Assembly (NCBI GenBank): GCA_937922435.1
Contig: CAKZVT010000043.1
Span: forward strand, 11,305 to 75,304
DNA: 64,000 nucleotides
Source of the DNA: an uncultured Prevotella sp.
Lineage (GTDB): Bacteria; Bacteroidota; Bacteroidia; Bacteroidales; Bacteroidaceae
Reading direction: 5' to 3'
Shown here: piece after piece, positions 18,603 to 27,516 of the stretch
How the letters are laid out: every line of letters begins with the position of its first letter
Position numbering within the stretch: the first letter of the stretch is position 1
Made by a program: the position numbers and the translations under genes
The notes under the pieces: model-generated
Told to the model about the DNA's origin: nothing
What the model saw: only the letters and a program-made list of their open reading frames with translations
Database searches by the model: none

Positions 18603-18632
18603 TTCATGCGTTCATAACGCACAATTCATAAT
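18602..18632. repeat. ATTCATAAT-type repeat
   Basis: Tandem-like ATTCATGCG, TTCATAACG and CACAATTCATAAT motifs, the same kind as at 10325-10412 and 38818-38907, lie between the AraC gene and the priA promoter. Confidence 0.35.
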
Positions 18633-18647
18633 ATTAGTAGCCTCGGT

Positions 18648-18680
18648 TTGCTGTAAACAGCTGGCTTTTTATTAACTTTG
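18648..18680 (+). promoter_or_regulatory. priA promoter
   Basis: TTTG (18648-18651), 21 bases, TAACTTTG (18673-18680): a full match to the Bacteroidota -33/-7 pattern, 25 bases before the priA ATG. Confidence 0.75.
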
Positions 18681-18704
18681 CACGGCGCAGCCCTATTATG
18701 CATT

Positions 18705-20975
18705 ATGAATTACGTTGACGTTCTCCTTCCCGTGCCGCTCGACGGCCTCTTTACTTACTCCTTTCCGCCCGAGATGGAAGCGTCGGCGGAGCGTGGCAGG
18801 CGTGTGCTTGTGCCCTTCGGGCGCAACAAGACGCATGTAGGCATCATCATGAAGGTGCACGCCGACAAGCCCAAGTTTGCCGTCAAGCCGGTAAAACTCA
18901 TTATGGACGACGCGCCAATCGTAACCGACCTCCAGCTGGAATTGTGGCGTTGGCTCTCCGATTACTACATGTGCGCCCCCGGCGACGTGCTCTCCGCCGC
19001 ACTGCCCGGCGGCTTGAAGTCGGCCGACAGCTACCGCCCGAAGACCGAGACGTGCCTCGCCCTCGCCAAAGAATACGCTTCTGAACGTGCCCTCCATGTG
19101 GCTTTGGACACTCTGCGGCGCGCCGAGAAGCAGCACAAGGCGTTCGCCTGCTTCCTCGCCATGAGCCGTTGGGACACCATCGAGGGAACGGCCACACGCC
19201 AACAGGTCGTGGAGGTGACGCGTGACGAGCTTCTCAACACCGCCCACTGCACGGCGGCCACGCTGAAAAACCTCGTAGACCGCCGTCTGCTCGTGCCTTA
19301 CGAGCGCGAGGTTGGCCGCCTCAACCACGGCGGCGAGCCGCATCTCGACAACATAAAGCCTCTTAATGAGGCGCAGCAGGAAGCCTACAACCAGGTCGTC
19401 TTTTCGTTTCTTAAGAAGAATGTGGTGCTGCTTCACGGTGTCACTTCAAGCGGAAAGACCGAAATATACATACACCTTATCCGTCAGGCGTTGGAGCGTA
19501 GGCAGCAGGTTCTTTACCTTTTGCCCGAAATCGCATTGACCGTTCAAATCCGCCAGAGGCTCCAGCGCGTCTTCGGCGACCGTCTGGGCATCTACCACTC
19601 AAAGTATTCCGACGCCGAAAGGGTCGAAATATGGAAGAAGCAGATGTCGCAAAACCCTTACGACGTAATCCTCGGAGCGCGCTCCGCAGTCCTCCTTCCG
19701 TTCACCCGTTTGGGACTTGTCATCATCGACGAGGAGCACGAAACGTCGTTCAAGCAGCAAGACCCTGCCCCCCGTTACCATGCACGCTCGGCGGCAATAA
19801 TGCTCGCCGCAAAGGCCGGAGCAAAGGTGTTGCTCGGCTCTGCCACGCCGTGCGCCGAGACATGGCACAACGCACGGACGGGCAAATACGGCTATGTGCG
19901 CCTTGACAAGCGGTATGGCGACATGCAGATGCCCGAAATCACCGTGGTTGACACTAAGGACTTGCAGCACCGCAAGATGATGAACGGCCCGTTCTCGCCG
20001 CTCCTCCTATCGTCAATACGCCGTGCGCTGGACAACAAGGAGCAGGTAATACTGTTCCAGAACCGCCGCGGCTTCGCCCCGATGATTGAGTGCCGCGAGT
20101 GCGGATGGACGCCGAGGTGCGAGGCGTGCGACGTCTCCCTGACCTACCATAAGGCTCTCGGACAGCTTACCTGCCACTATTGCGGCCGCACATACACCGT
20201 GCCCGACGTGTGCCCTTGCTGCGGAAGCCGCGACCTGCGCGGACGGGGCTACGGCACGGAGAAGGTGGAGGACAAGGTGATGGAGCTGTTTCCCGACGCC
20301 CGTGTGGCGCGTATGGACCTCGACACGACGCGCACACGCAACGCATACGAGCGCCTTATAAGCGACTTTTCGGCGCACCGCACCGACATACTCATCGGCA
20401 CGCAGATGGTAAGCAAGGGCCTGGACTTCGACAAAGTGTCGGTAGTGGGCATACTGAACGCCGACTCCATGCTCAACTATCCTGACTTCCGGGCTTACGA
20501 GCACGCCTTCACCATGATGGCGCAGGTGGCCGGACGCGCCGGGAGGAAGGGCAAACGGGGGCTTGTATTGTTGCAGACGAAGAGCCCCGAGCTGCCTGTC
20601 ATTGGCCAGGTGGTGCGTGGCGACACCGACGGTTTTTACTCCGAGCTGATGGAAGAGCGGCAGTTGTTCCGCTATCCGCCGTTCTACCACATAATAAACG
20701 TTTATCTGCGCCACAAGGACGAGCCTACGGTTACGGCTGCGGCAGAGGCCATGGGCGCGCTGCTCCGCCAGTGGTTCGGCGACAGGGTGCTTGGCCCTGA
20801 CAAGCCGTCGGTGGCAAAGGTCAAGGCCATGAACATACGCAAGATGGTCGTGAAGCTTGAGAACGGACTCGACCGCGCCAAAGTACGCCTTTACCTTAAC
20901 CGTGGCAAGGACACCGTTTTGCAGGACAACAGGTACAAGTCGGTGACGGTTTACTTTGACGTTGACCCATTATAA
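18705..20975 (+). CDS. priA: Primosomal helicase PriA
   Basis: A 756-residue DEXH helicase that reloads the replication machinery on collapsed forks. ATG 18705 (MNYVDVLLPVPLDG) is chosen since it gives the family start and lies after the promoter; an earlier in-frame TTG overlaps that promoter. In order: 3'-DNA binding domain (to about residue 110), Walker A GVTSSGKTE near 247, Walker B DEEH in LVIIDEEHETSFKQQ, the zinc-binding cysteine cluster (CRECGWTPRCEAC, CHYCG, CPCCGSRDL) near 465-520, and the helicase motifs TQMVSKGLDFDKVSVVG and QVAGRAGRKGKRG. Ends before a strong terminator. Confidence 0.96.
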   Translation: MNYVDVLLPVPLDGLFTYSFPPEMEASAERGRRVLVPFGRNKTHVGIIMKVHADKPKFAVKPVKLIMDDAPIVTDLQLELWRWLSDYYMCAPGDVLSAALPGGLKSADSYRPKTETCLALAKEYASERALHVALDTLRRAEKQHKAFACFLAMSRWDTIEGTATRQQVVEVTRDELLNTAHCTAATLKNLVDRRLLVPYEREVGRLNHGGEPHLDNIKPLNEAQQEAYNQVVFSFLKKNVVLLHGVTSSGKTEIYIHLIRQALERRQQVLYLLPEIALTVQIRQRLQRVFGDRLGIYHSKYSDAERVEIWKKQMSQNPYDVILGARSAVLLPFTRLGLVIIDEEHETSFKQQDPAPRYHARSAAIMLAAKAGAKVLLGSATPCAETWHNARTGKYGYVRLDKRYGDMQMPEITVVDTKDLQHRKMMNGPFSPLLLSSIRRALDNKEQVILFQNRRGFAPMIECRECGWTPRCEACDVSLTYHKALGQLTCHYCGRTYTVPDVCPCCGSRDLRGRGYGTEKVEDKVMELFPDARVARMDLDTTRTRNAYERLISDFSAHRTDILIGTQMVSKGLDFDKVSVVGILNADSMLNYPDFRAYEHAFTMMAQVAGRAGRKGKRGLVLLQTKSPELPVIGQVVRGDTDGFYSELMEERQLFRYPPFYHIINVYLRHKDEPTVTAAAEAMGALLRQWFGDRVLGPDKPSVAKVKAMNIRKMVVKLENGLDRAKVRLYLNRGKDTVLQDNRYKSVTVYFDVDPL

Positions 20976-20996
20976 TGAAATGAAAAATTAAAAATG

Positions 20997-21054
20997 AAAA
21001 GTGAAAAATCCATTGGCAAAGCAGTAAAAGCCGATGGATTTTTCACTTTTCTTG
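20997..21054 (+). terminator. priA terminator hairpin
   Basis: A perfect 17-bp stem (20997-21013 with 21034-21050) with a 20-base loop; the 3' arm is T-rich (ATTTTTCACTTTT). It follows priA by 21 bases. Confidence 0.75.
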
Positions 21055-21073
21055 TACCTATTTCTGTGCGCTT

Positions 21074-21199
21074 TGTAAATTGTTATATATCAGTGCGTTA
21101 TCGGCGACTTTGCAAAAGGCCGTCTTTCGGCGTGTAAAAGACGGCAAACGGGAAGCTAAAAGGCCACCTTTCACGTTGCGAGAGGTGGCCTTTTGTAAA
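21074..21199. repeat. Family-1 palindromic array
   Basis: Starts with GTAAATTGTTATATATCAG and GTTAT, then units CAAAAGGCCGTCTTTCG, AAAAGACGGC, AAAAGGCCACCTTTC and AGAGGTGGCCTTTTG. It lies between the converging priA and HD-protein genes. Confidence 0.7.
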
Positions 21200-21254
21200 T
21201 CAAGAGTTAAGAGCGTGGAATTTGAGAAGTCTTTTAATGGTAGGATAAAGCTAA

Positions 21255-23372
21255 TTAAGCTCCCTCCCTTTGGGAGGGTTGGGGTGGGTTCTGGGTTTGG
21301 TTGGGGTGGGTGTTTGCTTCCTTTTTCAGCTCCGGATAGCTTGTCCTCGTGTGGTATATGGCCTTCAGTCGGTCGGTCAGCACCTGCTTTGCTACGGCTA
21401 TGTCGTGGAACGTTATGGGGCTGTATTTGAAGAAGCCGTCGGCTACCTGCTGGTCAATCAGCTTGTTCACGAGGTTGGATATGCTCTCCTCCGTGTATTC
21501 TTTCAGCGAGCGTGCGGCGGCCTCCACGGTGTCGGCCATCATCAGTATGGCCTGCTCGCGTGTGAATGGGTCGGGCCCGGGATAGGTGAACAGCGTGTCG
21601 TCCACCGGCTCGTCGGGGTGCTCGTTCTTGTAGGATATGTAGAAATACTTGGTCTTGCCCGTGCCGTGGTGCGTCTTTATGAAGTCCTTGATGACGCCGG
21701 GTAGGCCGTATTTCTCGGCAGTCTTGAGCCCGTCGGTGACGTGGCTGATTACCACTTGGGCAGCGTCTATGCGCGGCATGGAGTCAAGTGGGTTCGCTCC
21801 TCCCATCTGGTTTTCGGTGAAGTAGGCAGGGTTCTTCATCTTGCCTATGTCGTGATAGAACGCGCCCGTGCGCACGAGCTGCGCCTTCGCGCCGATTTTG
21901 TTGGCTATTTCGGCGGCGAGATTGCCCACCATTATGGAGTGTTGGAATGTGCCTGGAGCCACCTGGCTGAGGTCGCGCAGCAGCTTCTTGTTGGTGTTCG
22001 ACAGTTCGATGAGCGTTACGTTGGATATGAAGCCGAACGTCTTTTCAATGACAAGCATCAGCGGATAGGCGAAGAGCAGCAGCACACCGTTGGCTATGAA
22101 GTACATGTACATGCCGTGGTCCATGGTGAGAATGCTGTTGTCCTGCATCAGTTGCAGTGCGAAGTATATGGCCGAGCTGCCGAGGGTTACGAGCACGGCG
22201 GCCTTGAATATCTCGGCGCGTTGCGACAGTTCGCGCAGCGAGAAGATAGCTATTATGCCGGCCACGAGCTGCACTATGATGAACTCGTACTGGTATTTCA
22301 CGGCGGCGGCGCAGATGAGCACCATGACGACGTGCGCCGTGAAGGCCGTGCGCGAGTCGAGGAACACGCGTATGAATATGGGCGCTATGGCGAACGGCAG
22401 TATGTACACGCTTAGCACGTTGTGCGTAATCATGAGCGAGACGAGCACCGGGAAGGCCGTTATCATGACGTAGAGCATGGCAAGGTTGCGTGTCTTCTCG
22501 AAGTAATCCTTGCGGAACAGGCGCAGGTAAGTGGTGAAGAGGAGGATTAGCATGCCAACGAAGAGCACCTGTCCGGCTATGGTCGAGGGTACTGCCGCGA
22601 CGCTGGCGCTGCGGCGTTTTGTCTCCTTTTCAAATGAGTTAAGCACCCTGTAAGTATAGTCGTCTACAATCTCTCCGCGGTCGATTATTTTCTGTCCGCT
22701 AAGCACCATGCCGCTTGCCAGTGGTATGGTGCTCAGCAAGTCGCTTATCTCCGCCTCGCTCCTTTCCTCGTCATACTTCAGGTTCGGCTGTATGTATTCG
22801 TTGAGGTTGCAGCGTTGCAGGGCTTGTTTCTGCGCGGCGATTTTAGGGTCGGAGAATAGCTGTTCATACGCGGTCATGGTAGAGTAGAGGCACATTATTT
22901 CAATGTTGGCGGCGTTCTTTCCGTTGACTACCCTCACCATGTGCAGCGTGTCGCGGCTTATGTCGGAGTATTCGGGGGCGTTCATTATGCCGGCCTGGTA
23001 CAGCCTGTGCAGCCTGTCGGCGATGAGGCTCACGTAGTCGGCCGTCACTCCCGGTATGCCGTCCTTGTATTTGGCCAGGAACTTGGCCACCTGCTCCTTC
23101 TCTACGGCGTCGTCGTAGTTGTAATAAGGCTCGAAAGCCTCCACTATGCTGTCTTGTTCATACTTGATTGTGGCTTCCGTCTTGTATATTGGGAAGTCGA
23201 ACTTGGCTATGAGCGAACCGTACATCCACGGCTTGCCTATGTCGTAGCGGAACTGCGGACCGCTGTTGCGGGGCAGGAAAAACACTATTATGCCCACCGT
23301 CACTACCACCAGCAGCGTGCTTATGAGCCACCGGCTCCACGGCTTGCCGCTTGTCTTGCTGAATCTTATCAT
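21255..23372 (-). CDS. 7TM-HD domain phosphohydrolase, PgpH-like (probable c-di-AMP phosphodiesterase)
   Basis: A 705-residue membrane protein. ATG 23372 (MIRFSKTSGKPWSR) is chosen because the 30 residues before it would cross the promoter region. Order: one N-terminal helix (about residues 15-33), an extracytoplasmic 7TMR-HDED domain to about 270, seven helices to about 465, then an HD domain with QHSIMVGNLAAEIA, GAFYHDIGKMKNP, IKTHHGTGKT and MMADTVEAAARS. Family members such as PgpH hydrolyse cyclic di-AMP; that substrate is an inference here. The last 18 or so residues (NTHPNQTQNPPQPSQREGA region) come from an inserted REP-like repeat, not from the family. Confidence 0.88.
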   Translation of the reverse strand: MIRFSKTSGKPWSRWLISTLLVVVTVGIIVFFLPRNSGPQFRYDIGKPWMYGSLIAKFDFPIYKTEATIKYEQDSIVEAFEPYYNYDDAVEKEQVAKFLAKYKDGIPGVTADYVSLIADRLHRLYQAGIMNAPEYSDISRDTLHMVRVVNGKNAANIEIMCLYSTMTAYEQLFSDPKIAAQKQALQRCNLNEYIQPNLKYDEERSEAEISDLLSTIPLASGMVLSGQKIIDRGEIVDDYTYRVLNSFEKETKRRSASVAAVPSTIAGQVLFVGMLILLFTTYLRLFRKDYFEKTRNLAMLYVMITAFPVLVSLMITHNVLSVYILPFAIAPIFIRVFLDSRTAFTAHVVMVLICAAAVKYQYEFIIVQLVAGIIAIFSLRELSQRAEIFKAAVLVTLGSSAIYFALQLMQDNSILTMDHGMYMYFIANGVLLLFAYPLMLVIEKTFGFISNVTLIELSNTNKKLLRDLSQVAPGTFQHSIMVGNLAAEIANKIGAKAQLVRTGAFYHDIGKMKNPAYFTENQMGGANPLDSMPRIDAAQVVISHVTDGLKTAEKYGLPGVIKDFIKTHHGTGKTKYFYISYKNEHPDEPVDDTLFTYPGPDPFTREQAILMMADTVEAAARSLKEYTEESISNLVNKLIDQQVADGFFKYSPITFHDIAVAKQVLTDRLKAIYHTRTSYPELKKEANTHPNQTQNPPQPSQREGA
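21262..21312. repeat. REP-like single copy inside the 3' end of the HD gene
   Basis: CTCCCTCCCTTTGGGAGGGT then TGGGGTGGGT, followed by a second GGTTGGGGTGGGTGT. It encodes the C-terminal tail and stop of the minus-strand HD protein. Unlike the other four loci it is not paired. Confidence 0.7.
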
Positions 23373-23400
23373 TTTGTATGGTGTTGTATTCTTCGTCCTG

Positions 23401-23434
23401 CGAAAATACGAAAAATTTACTCCACTTTGGCAAA
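23401..23434 (-). promoter_or_regulatory. Candidate promoter of the HD gene
   Basis: On the minus strand TTTG (23434-23431), 22 bases, TATTTTCG (23408-23401), one base off the -7 consensus, 29 bases before the ATG. Confidence 0.4.
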
Positions 23435-23493
23435 AAAACAGTATTTTTGCACAAAATTTCAAGTGCCGGAGGGCTTATTGGCGGTCGGCCGAT

Positions 23494-23617
23494 TTGCAAA
23501 AGGCCACCTTTCACGGTGCAAAAGGCCGTCTTTTGCACGCTAAAAGGCCACCTTTTGCAGGCTAAAAGACGGCCTTTTGCCGTGCGTTTTGTAACGCGCT
23601 GACTGCCAGAAGGTTAC
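23494..23617. repeat. Family-1 palindromic array (best-preserved example)
   Basis: Five units spaced about 22-25 bases: CAAAAGGCCACCTTTCACG, CAAAAGGCCGTCTTTTGC, AAAAGGCCACCTTTTGC and AAAAGACGGCCTTTTGC are the clearest. It ends with the hairpin-like GTAACGCGCTGACTGCCAG and AAGGTTAC. It is in the 373-base gap between the HD gene and gltX; the remainder (23618-23745) has CGTCACTTGTC/CGTCAACTTG tandem motifs and no gene. Confidence 0.8.
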
Positions 23618-23667
23618 GGAAAGGTGAGAAAGTGAGAGGGTGAGACGGTGAGAAACAGGCTTGTCCG

Positions 23668-23740
23668 CTCGTCACTTGTCTGCTCGTCAACTTGCCCCTG
23701 ACGGCTCGTCACCTCGTCCCCCGTCACTTGTCAACTTGAA
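23668..23740. repeat. CTCGTCACTTGTC tandem motif
   Basis: Several near-copies of CTCGTCACTTGTCAACTTG in a row just before gltX. Related strings occur before the MlaF gene (37941-37972, reverse sense) and before the 55098 gene (55061-55092). Confidence 0.45.
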
Positions 23741-23745
23741 AAACG

Positions 23746-25269
23746 ATGGAAGAAAGAAAAACAAGGGTGCGCTTTGCGCCCAGTCCTACAGGTGCGCTCC
23801 ACATAGGTGGAGTGCGTACCGCGCTGTACAATTACCTCTTCGCGCGCCAGCGTGGCGGCGAAATGGTGTTCCGGATTGAGGACACCGACTCCTCGCGCTT
23901 CGTTCCCGGGGCGGAGGAATACATCATCGAGTCATTCCGCTGGTTGGGCATAAAGTTCGACGAGGGCGTCAGCTTCGGCGGAGAGCACGGCCCTTACCGC
24001 CAGAGCGAGCGCCGCGCCATATACAGGAAGTACGTAGACCAGCTGCTCGACGCAGGCAAGGCTTACATCGCCTTCGACACTCCCGAGGAGCTTGAAGCCA
24101 AGCGCCAGGAAGTAAAGAACTTCCAGTATGACGCCCACACGCGCCTACAGATGCGCAACTCGCTGACTATGCCTAAGGCTGACGTCGACGCGCTCATAGC
24201 CGACGGCGTGCAGTATGTTGTCCGCTTCAAGGTGGAGCCGGGCGAGGAGGTGCACGTTCATGACCTAATCCGCGGCGACGTGGTAATCAAGAGCGACATA
24301 CTCGACGACAAGGTGCTCTACAAGAGCGCTGACGAACTGCCTACGTACCACCTCGCCAACATAGTGGACGACCACCTGATGGAAATCACCCACGTAATAC
24401 GCGGCGAGGAGTGGCTGCCCAGTGCGCCGCTGCACGTGCTGCTGTACCGCGCCTTCGGCTGGGAAGACACTATGCCGCAGTTCGCCCACTTGCCGCTGCT
24501 CCTGAAGCCCGACGGCAAGGGCAAGCTGAGCAAACGCGACGGCGACCGCCTCGGTTTCCCCGTGTTCCCCCTGGAATGGCACGACCCCAAGACCGGCGAA
24601 GTAAGCAACGGATTCCGCGAGCAGGGCTATTTCCCCGAGGCGGTAATCAACTTCCTCGCGCTGCTTGGCTGGAATCCGGGCACGGAGCAGGAGCTGTTTA
24701 CGCTCGACGAGCTGGTTAGCCAGTTCGACATCGAGAAGTGCAGCAAGGCCGGTGCGAAGTTCGACTACAAGAAAGCCGTATGGTTCAACCATGAATACAT
24801 GCTCAAGAAGAGCGACGACGAAATAGCAAGCCTCTTCGCGCCCATCGTGGCCGGCAACGGCGTTGACGAGCCTATGGAGCGCGTAAGGCAGGTGGTGCAC
24901 ATGATGAAAGACCGCGTCGACTTCGTGAAAGAGCTGTGGCCGCTGTGCTCCTTCTTCTTCATTCCGCCCGTGGAGTACGACGAGAAGACCGTGCGCAAGC
25001 GTTGGAAGGAGGACTCTCCGCAGGTGATGACAGAGTTGGCCGACCTGCTTGAGAGCCTTGACGACTTCTCCCTGGAGAACCAGGAGCGCGAGGTCATGGC
25101 CTGGGTCGAGGCCAAGGGCTACAAGCTCGGCGACGTTATGAACGCCTTTCGACTGGCTCTTGTCGGCATAGGCAAAGGCCCCAGCATGTTCGACATATCG
25201 GCTTTCCTCGGCAAGGAGGAGACTCTCCGCAGGCTTAGAAGGGCCGTGGAGGTACTGGGAGAAAAGTAA
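23746..25269 (+). CDS. gltX: Glutamyl-tRNA synthetase
   Basis: A 507-residue class I aminoacyl-tRNA synthetase that charges tRNA-Glu. The HIGH box appears as [18 protein letters not shown] (about residues 10-27) and the KMSKS box as GKLSKRDG (about 262-269). The middle has [20 protein letters not shown] and the alpha-helical anticodon-binding part is complete to VEVLGEK. Length is normal. A TATTTTTG element at 23442-23449 could drive it with a long leader that would include the repeat array; otherwise no obvious promoter is seen. Confidence 0.97.
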   Translation: MEERKTRVRFAPSPTGALHIGGVRTALYNYLFARQRGGEMVFRIEDTDSSRFVPGAEEYIIESFRWLGIKFDEGVSFGGEHGPYRQSERRAIYRKYVDQLLDAGKAYIAFDTPEELEAKRQEVKNFQYDAHTRLQMRNSLTMPKADVDALIADGVQYVVRFKVEPGEEVHVHDLIRGDVVIKSDILDDKVLYKSADELPTYHLANIVDDHLMEITHVIRGEEWLPSAPLHVLLYRAFGWEDTMPQFAHLPLLLKPDGKGKLSKRDGDRLGFPVFPLEWHDPKTGEVSNGFREQGYFPEAVINFLALLGWNPGTEQELFTLDELVSQFDIEKCSKAGAKFDYKKAVWFNHEYMLKKSDDEIASLFAPIVAGNGVDEPMERVRQVVHMMKDRVDFVKELWPLCSFFFIPPVEYDEKTVRKRWKEDSPQVMTELADLLESLDDFSLENQEREVMAWVEAKGYKLGDVMNAFRLALVGIGKGPSMFDISAFLGKEETLRRLRRAVEVLGEK

Positions 25270-25279
25270 ATAAACACCT

Positions 25280-25412
25280 GACACCCACCCCAACCCTCCC
25301 AAAGGGAGGGAGTTTGGTATGCTTTGCATGTGGTTATGGCTGGTAACATTATGTCATTATAAATTACAAAGCTAATCAAGCTCCCTCCCTTTGGGAGGGT
25401 TGGGGTGGGTGT
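25280..25412. repeat. REP-like inverted pair, locus R2
   Basis: ACACCCACCCCAACCCTCCC AAAGGGAGGG (25281-25311) faces CTCCCTCCCTTTGGGAGGG TTGGGGTGGGTGT (25381-25412). The pair fills the gap between gltX and the metallophosphoesterase gene, the right copy ending 24 bases before the latter's ATG. Confidence 0.8.
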
Positions 25413-25435
25413 TTGATGTTTTTTCGTATTGTTTT

Positions 25436-26518
25436 ATGTGGTTTTTTGTATTTTTCATCCTGCCCTTCGTGGGGCTGGCTTACGTGCTGTGGCACGTCTG
25501 GTGCATGCTGCCGTTGGGCACGGGCGGCAAGAGTGCAGTTGTGGCGGTGTGCGTAGCGGCATTCTCTACGCTGTTCCTCAACTTCTCGCACGCCATCGAC
25601 CGCTTCCCCTTATGGCTCGCACGGACGTGCTATGAGGTGGGCAATACGTCAGTGTTTGTGCTGCTTTACCTTGTGATGCTGTTCCTGCTGATGGACTTGG
25701 GACGGCTGCTGCACATCGTGCCGAAGACCGTTCTTTACGCCAACTGGTACACCGTAGCGGTCGTTACGGTGCTCATGGTGGCGGTGTTCGCCGCCGGTTA
25801 CGCCAACTACATGCACAAGGCGCGGCACAGAGTGGCGTTGCCTACGGCCAAGACTGCGGCCCGTGGCGTGAAGCTTGTCATGATGAGCGACCTGCATCTG
25901 GGCTACCATAACAACAGGAAGGAGCTGGCAAGGTGGGTTGACATGGTCAACGCCGAGCGGCCGGACATCGTGCTGCTGGCCGGAGACGTGGTTGACGGCA
26001 GCCTGCGGCCGCTCCGGGAGGAGGACATGGCCGCCGAACTGCGCCGCATTGAAGCCCCCGTGTATGCCTGCCTGGGCAACCATGAGTATTACGCGGGCAT
26101 TGACGGCTCGCTCGATTTCTACCGCGAGGCCGGAATAACGCTGCTGCGCGACAGCGCGGCGACCGTAGGCGGCATCACCATCGTTGGCCGCGACGACCGT
26201 TCCAACCGTCACCGCAAGAGCATCGGTGCGCTGATGAGGGGCGTTGACACGTCGCGTTACGTCATACAGCTCGACCATCAGCCCTACCATTTGGAGCAGG
26301 CCGAGAGGTCAGGGGTTGACTTCCAGCTTAGCGGACACACCCACCACGGACAGACATGGCCTATATCATGGATTACGGAGAGCGTCTACGAGGACGCCTA
26401 CGGCCCTTGGCGGCGCGGCGGTACACGCTATTACGTCAGTTCGGGCATTGGCATCTGGGGCGCGAAGTTCCGCATCGGTACATGCTCCGAGTATGTCGTG
26501 GCGACTATCGGAGAGTAA
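25436..26518 (+). CDS. Membrane-anchored metallophosphoesterase (YkuE/YaeI-like)
   Basis: A 360-residue protein. ATG 25436 (MWFFVFFILPFVGLAYV) is chosen because earlier in-frame starts lie inside the REP repeat. The N-terminal 140 residues contain four membrane helices. The rest is a calcineurin-like phosphoesterase with the five metal-binding blocks in order: MSDLHLGYHN, LLAGDVVDG, LGNHEYYAG, QLDHQPYH and LSGHTHHGQ. Relatives include the UDP-2,3-diacylglucosamine and lipid-linked hydrolases of the YaeI/YkuE group, but the substrate is not certain. No terminator follows; a family-1 array does. Confidence 0.9.
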   Translation: MWFFVFFILPFVGLAYVLWHVWCMLPLGTGGKSAVVAVCVAAFSTLFLNFSHAIDRFPLWLARTCYEVGNTSVFVLLYLVMLFLLMDLGRLLHIVPKTVLYANWYTVAVVTVLMVAVFAAGYANYMHKARHRVALPTAKTAARGVKLVMMSDLHLGYHNNRKELARWVDMVNAERPDIVLLAGDVVDGSLRPLREEDMAAELRRIEAPVYACLGNHEYYAGIDGSLDFYREAGITLLRDSAATVGGITIVGRDDRSNRHRKSIGALMRGVDTSRYVIQLDHQPYHLEQAERSGVDFQLSGHTHHGQTWPISWITESVYEDAYGPWRRGGTRYYVSSGIGIWGAKFRIGTCSEYVVATIGE

Positions 26519-26636
26519 TGCTTTGATGGCTGTCGGCCGAAAACCGTAAGCAAAACGGCCTGTTTTGCTTTCATTGTATCTTGCCATGTGTTTGTCGCCT
26601 GATAATGTATAACGTTTCAACATGCCTTTACTTATA

Positions 26637-26730
26637 AAGTAAAAGACCGTCTTTTACACGCTGAAAGACGGCCTTTTGCGTTGCAATTAACGGCCTTTTG
26701 CAGTGCGGAAGACGGCCTGTCATTTAGGTG
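26637..26730. repeat. Family-1 palindromic array
   Basis: Units AAAAGACCGTCTTTTACACG, CTGAAAGACGGCCTTTTGCG, TTAACGGCCTTTTGC and GAAGACGGCCTGTC. It lies in the 321-base gap between the metallophosphoesterase and the carbonic-anhydrase-like gene. The rest of the gap is AT-rich without a gene. Confidence 0.7.
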
Positions 26731-26801
26731 TTAAATACGGTTTGTTTGCCGATAGGTAATAAAATTATTCATTATTAATTTTTAATTATTCATTTAATAT
26801 G

Positions 26802-26809
26802 TACTTTTG
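26802..26809 (+). promoter_or_regulatory. -7 element of the carbonic-anhydrase-like gene
   Basis: TACTTTTG followed by CAC, 30 bases before the ATG, fits the TAnnTTTG consensus; no clear -33 TTTG. Confidence 0.5.
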
Positions 26810-26839
26810 CACATCGAAACAACAGTAAAAGCAAATATT

Positions 26840-27376
26840 ATGGCATTGATAAAGACGGTTAAGGGACTTGCGCCGAAGTGGGGCAAGGACTGCTACTTCA
26901 GCGAGACGGCGGCCATCGTGGGCGAAGTAACGATGGGCGACGAGTGCTCGGTATGGTTCAACGCAGTGGTGCGCGGCGACGTTGCGCCCATTACTATGGG
27001 CAACCGCGTCAACATACAGGACGGCGCGTGCGTGCATGTTACCAACACCACGGGCCCCGTTGTGATGGAAGACGACGTGACGGTAGGCCACAACGCCACG
27101 GTACACGCCTGCACGATACGCCGCGGCGCGCTCATTGGCATGGGCGCGACGGTGCTCGACAACGCCGAGGTGGGCGAGGGGGCGATTGTAGCCGCAGGCG
27201 CTCTCGTGCTGCAAGGCACCAAAATCGGGGCGCACGAAATATGGGGCGGAGTGCCTGCCAAGTTCTTGAAAAAGACGCGCCCGGAGCAGGCCGAGAGCTT
27301 TGCCAAGCACTACGTGGAATACTCGAAGTGGTACTTGACACCCACCCCGGACCCCTCCCGAGGTGAGGGGCGTTGA
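26840..27376 (+). CDS. Gamma-carbonic-anhydrase-like hexapeptide protein
   Basis: A 178-residue left-handed beta-helix protein. ATG 26840 (MALIKTVKGLAPKWG) is chosen; the earlier in-frame TTG is inside the -7 element. Hexapeptide repeats run from about residue 25 to 150 (VRGDVAPITMGNRVNIQDG, VGHNATVHACTIRRGALIG). Three histidines at 66, 84 and 89 match the metal ligands of gamma-class carbonic anhydrases. Many relatives have no proven anhydrase activity, so the enzyme role is open. The last dozen residues (LTPTPDPSRGEGR) are encoded by the left copy of a REP pair. Confidence 0.9.
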   Translation: MALIKTVKGLAPKWGKDCYFSETAAIVGEVTMGDECSVWFNAVVRGDVAPITMGNRVNIQDGACVHVTNTTGPVVMEDDVTVGHNATVHACTIRRGALIGMGATVLDNAEVGEGAIVAAGALVLQGTKIGAHEIWGGVPAKFLKKTRPEQAESFAKHYVEYSKWYLTPTPDPSRGEGR

Positions 27377-27512
27377 ATGCCACTGTGAGATAGATACGTA
27401 ATAAAGCCTGCATCCATGCCTTTTGTTAAGGAGGATGCAGGCTTTCGTTTTATTGCCTACAAGTCTGTCGGTAGCTCATGCCCCTCCCTTGGGGAGGGGA
27501 TGGGGTGGGTGT
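27337..27512. repeat. REP-like inverted pair, locus R3
   Basis: ACACCCACCCCGGACCCCTC... (27339-27371) faces CCCCTCCCTTGGGGAGGGG ATGGGGTGGGTGT (27480-27512). The left copy runs into the 3' end of the carbonic-anhydrase-like gene; a terminator hairpin lies between the copies; the right copy ends 5 bases before the 3' end of the beta-helix lipoprotein gene. Confidence 0.78.
27404..27452. terminator. Terminator between converging genes
   Basis: AAGCCTGCATCC (27404-27415) pairs with GGATGCAGGCTT (27433-27444), followed by TCGTTTTATT. It lies inside REP locus R3, in the gap between two converging genes. Confidence 0.8.
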
Positions 27513-27516
27513 TAGC

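Noticed and set aside
23158..23565. Open frames with repeated KRPPF / KAVFC peptides
   Set aside because: These are translations of the family-1 repeat, seen at many loci in different frames, not genes.
23494..23617. Regularly spaced repeats as a possible CRISPR array
   Set aside because: The intervals between units are only about 5-8 bases and units vary and are palindromic; there are no spacer-length unique segments and no cas genes.
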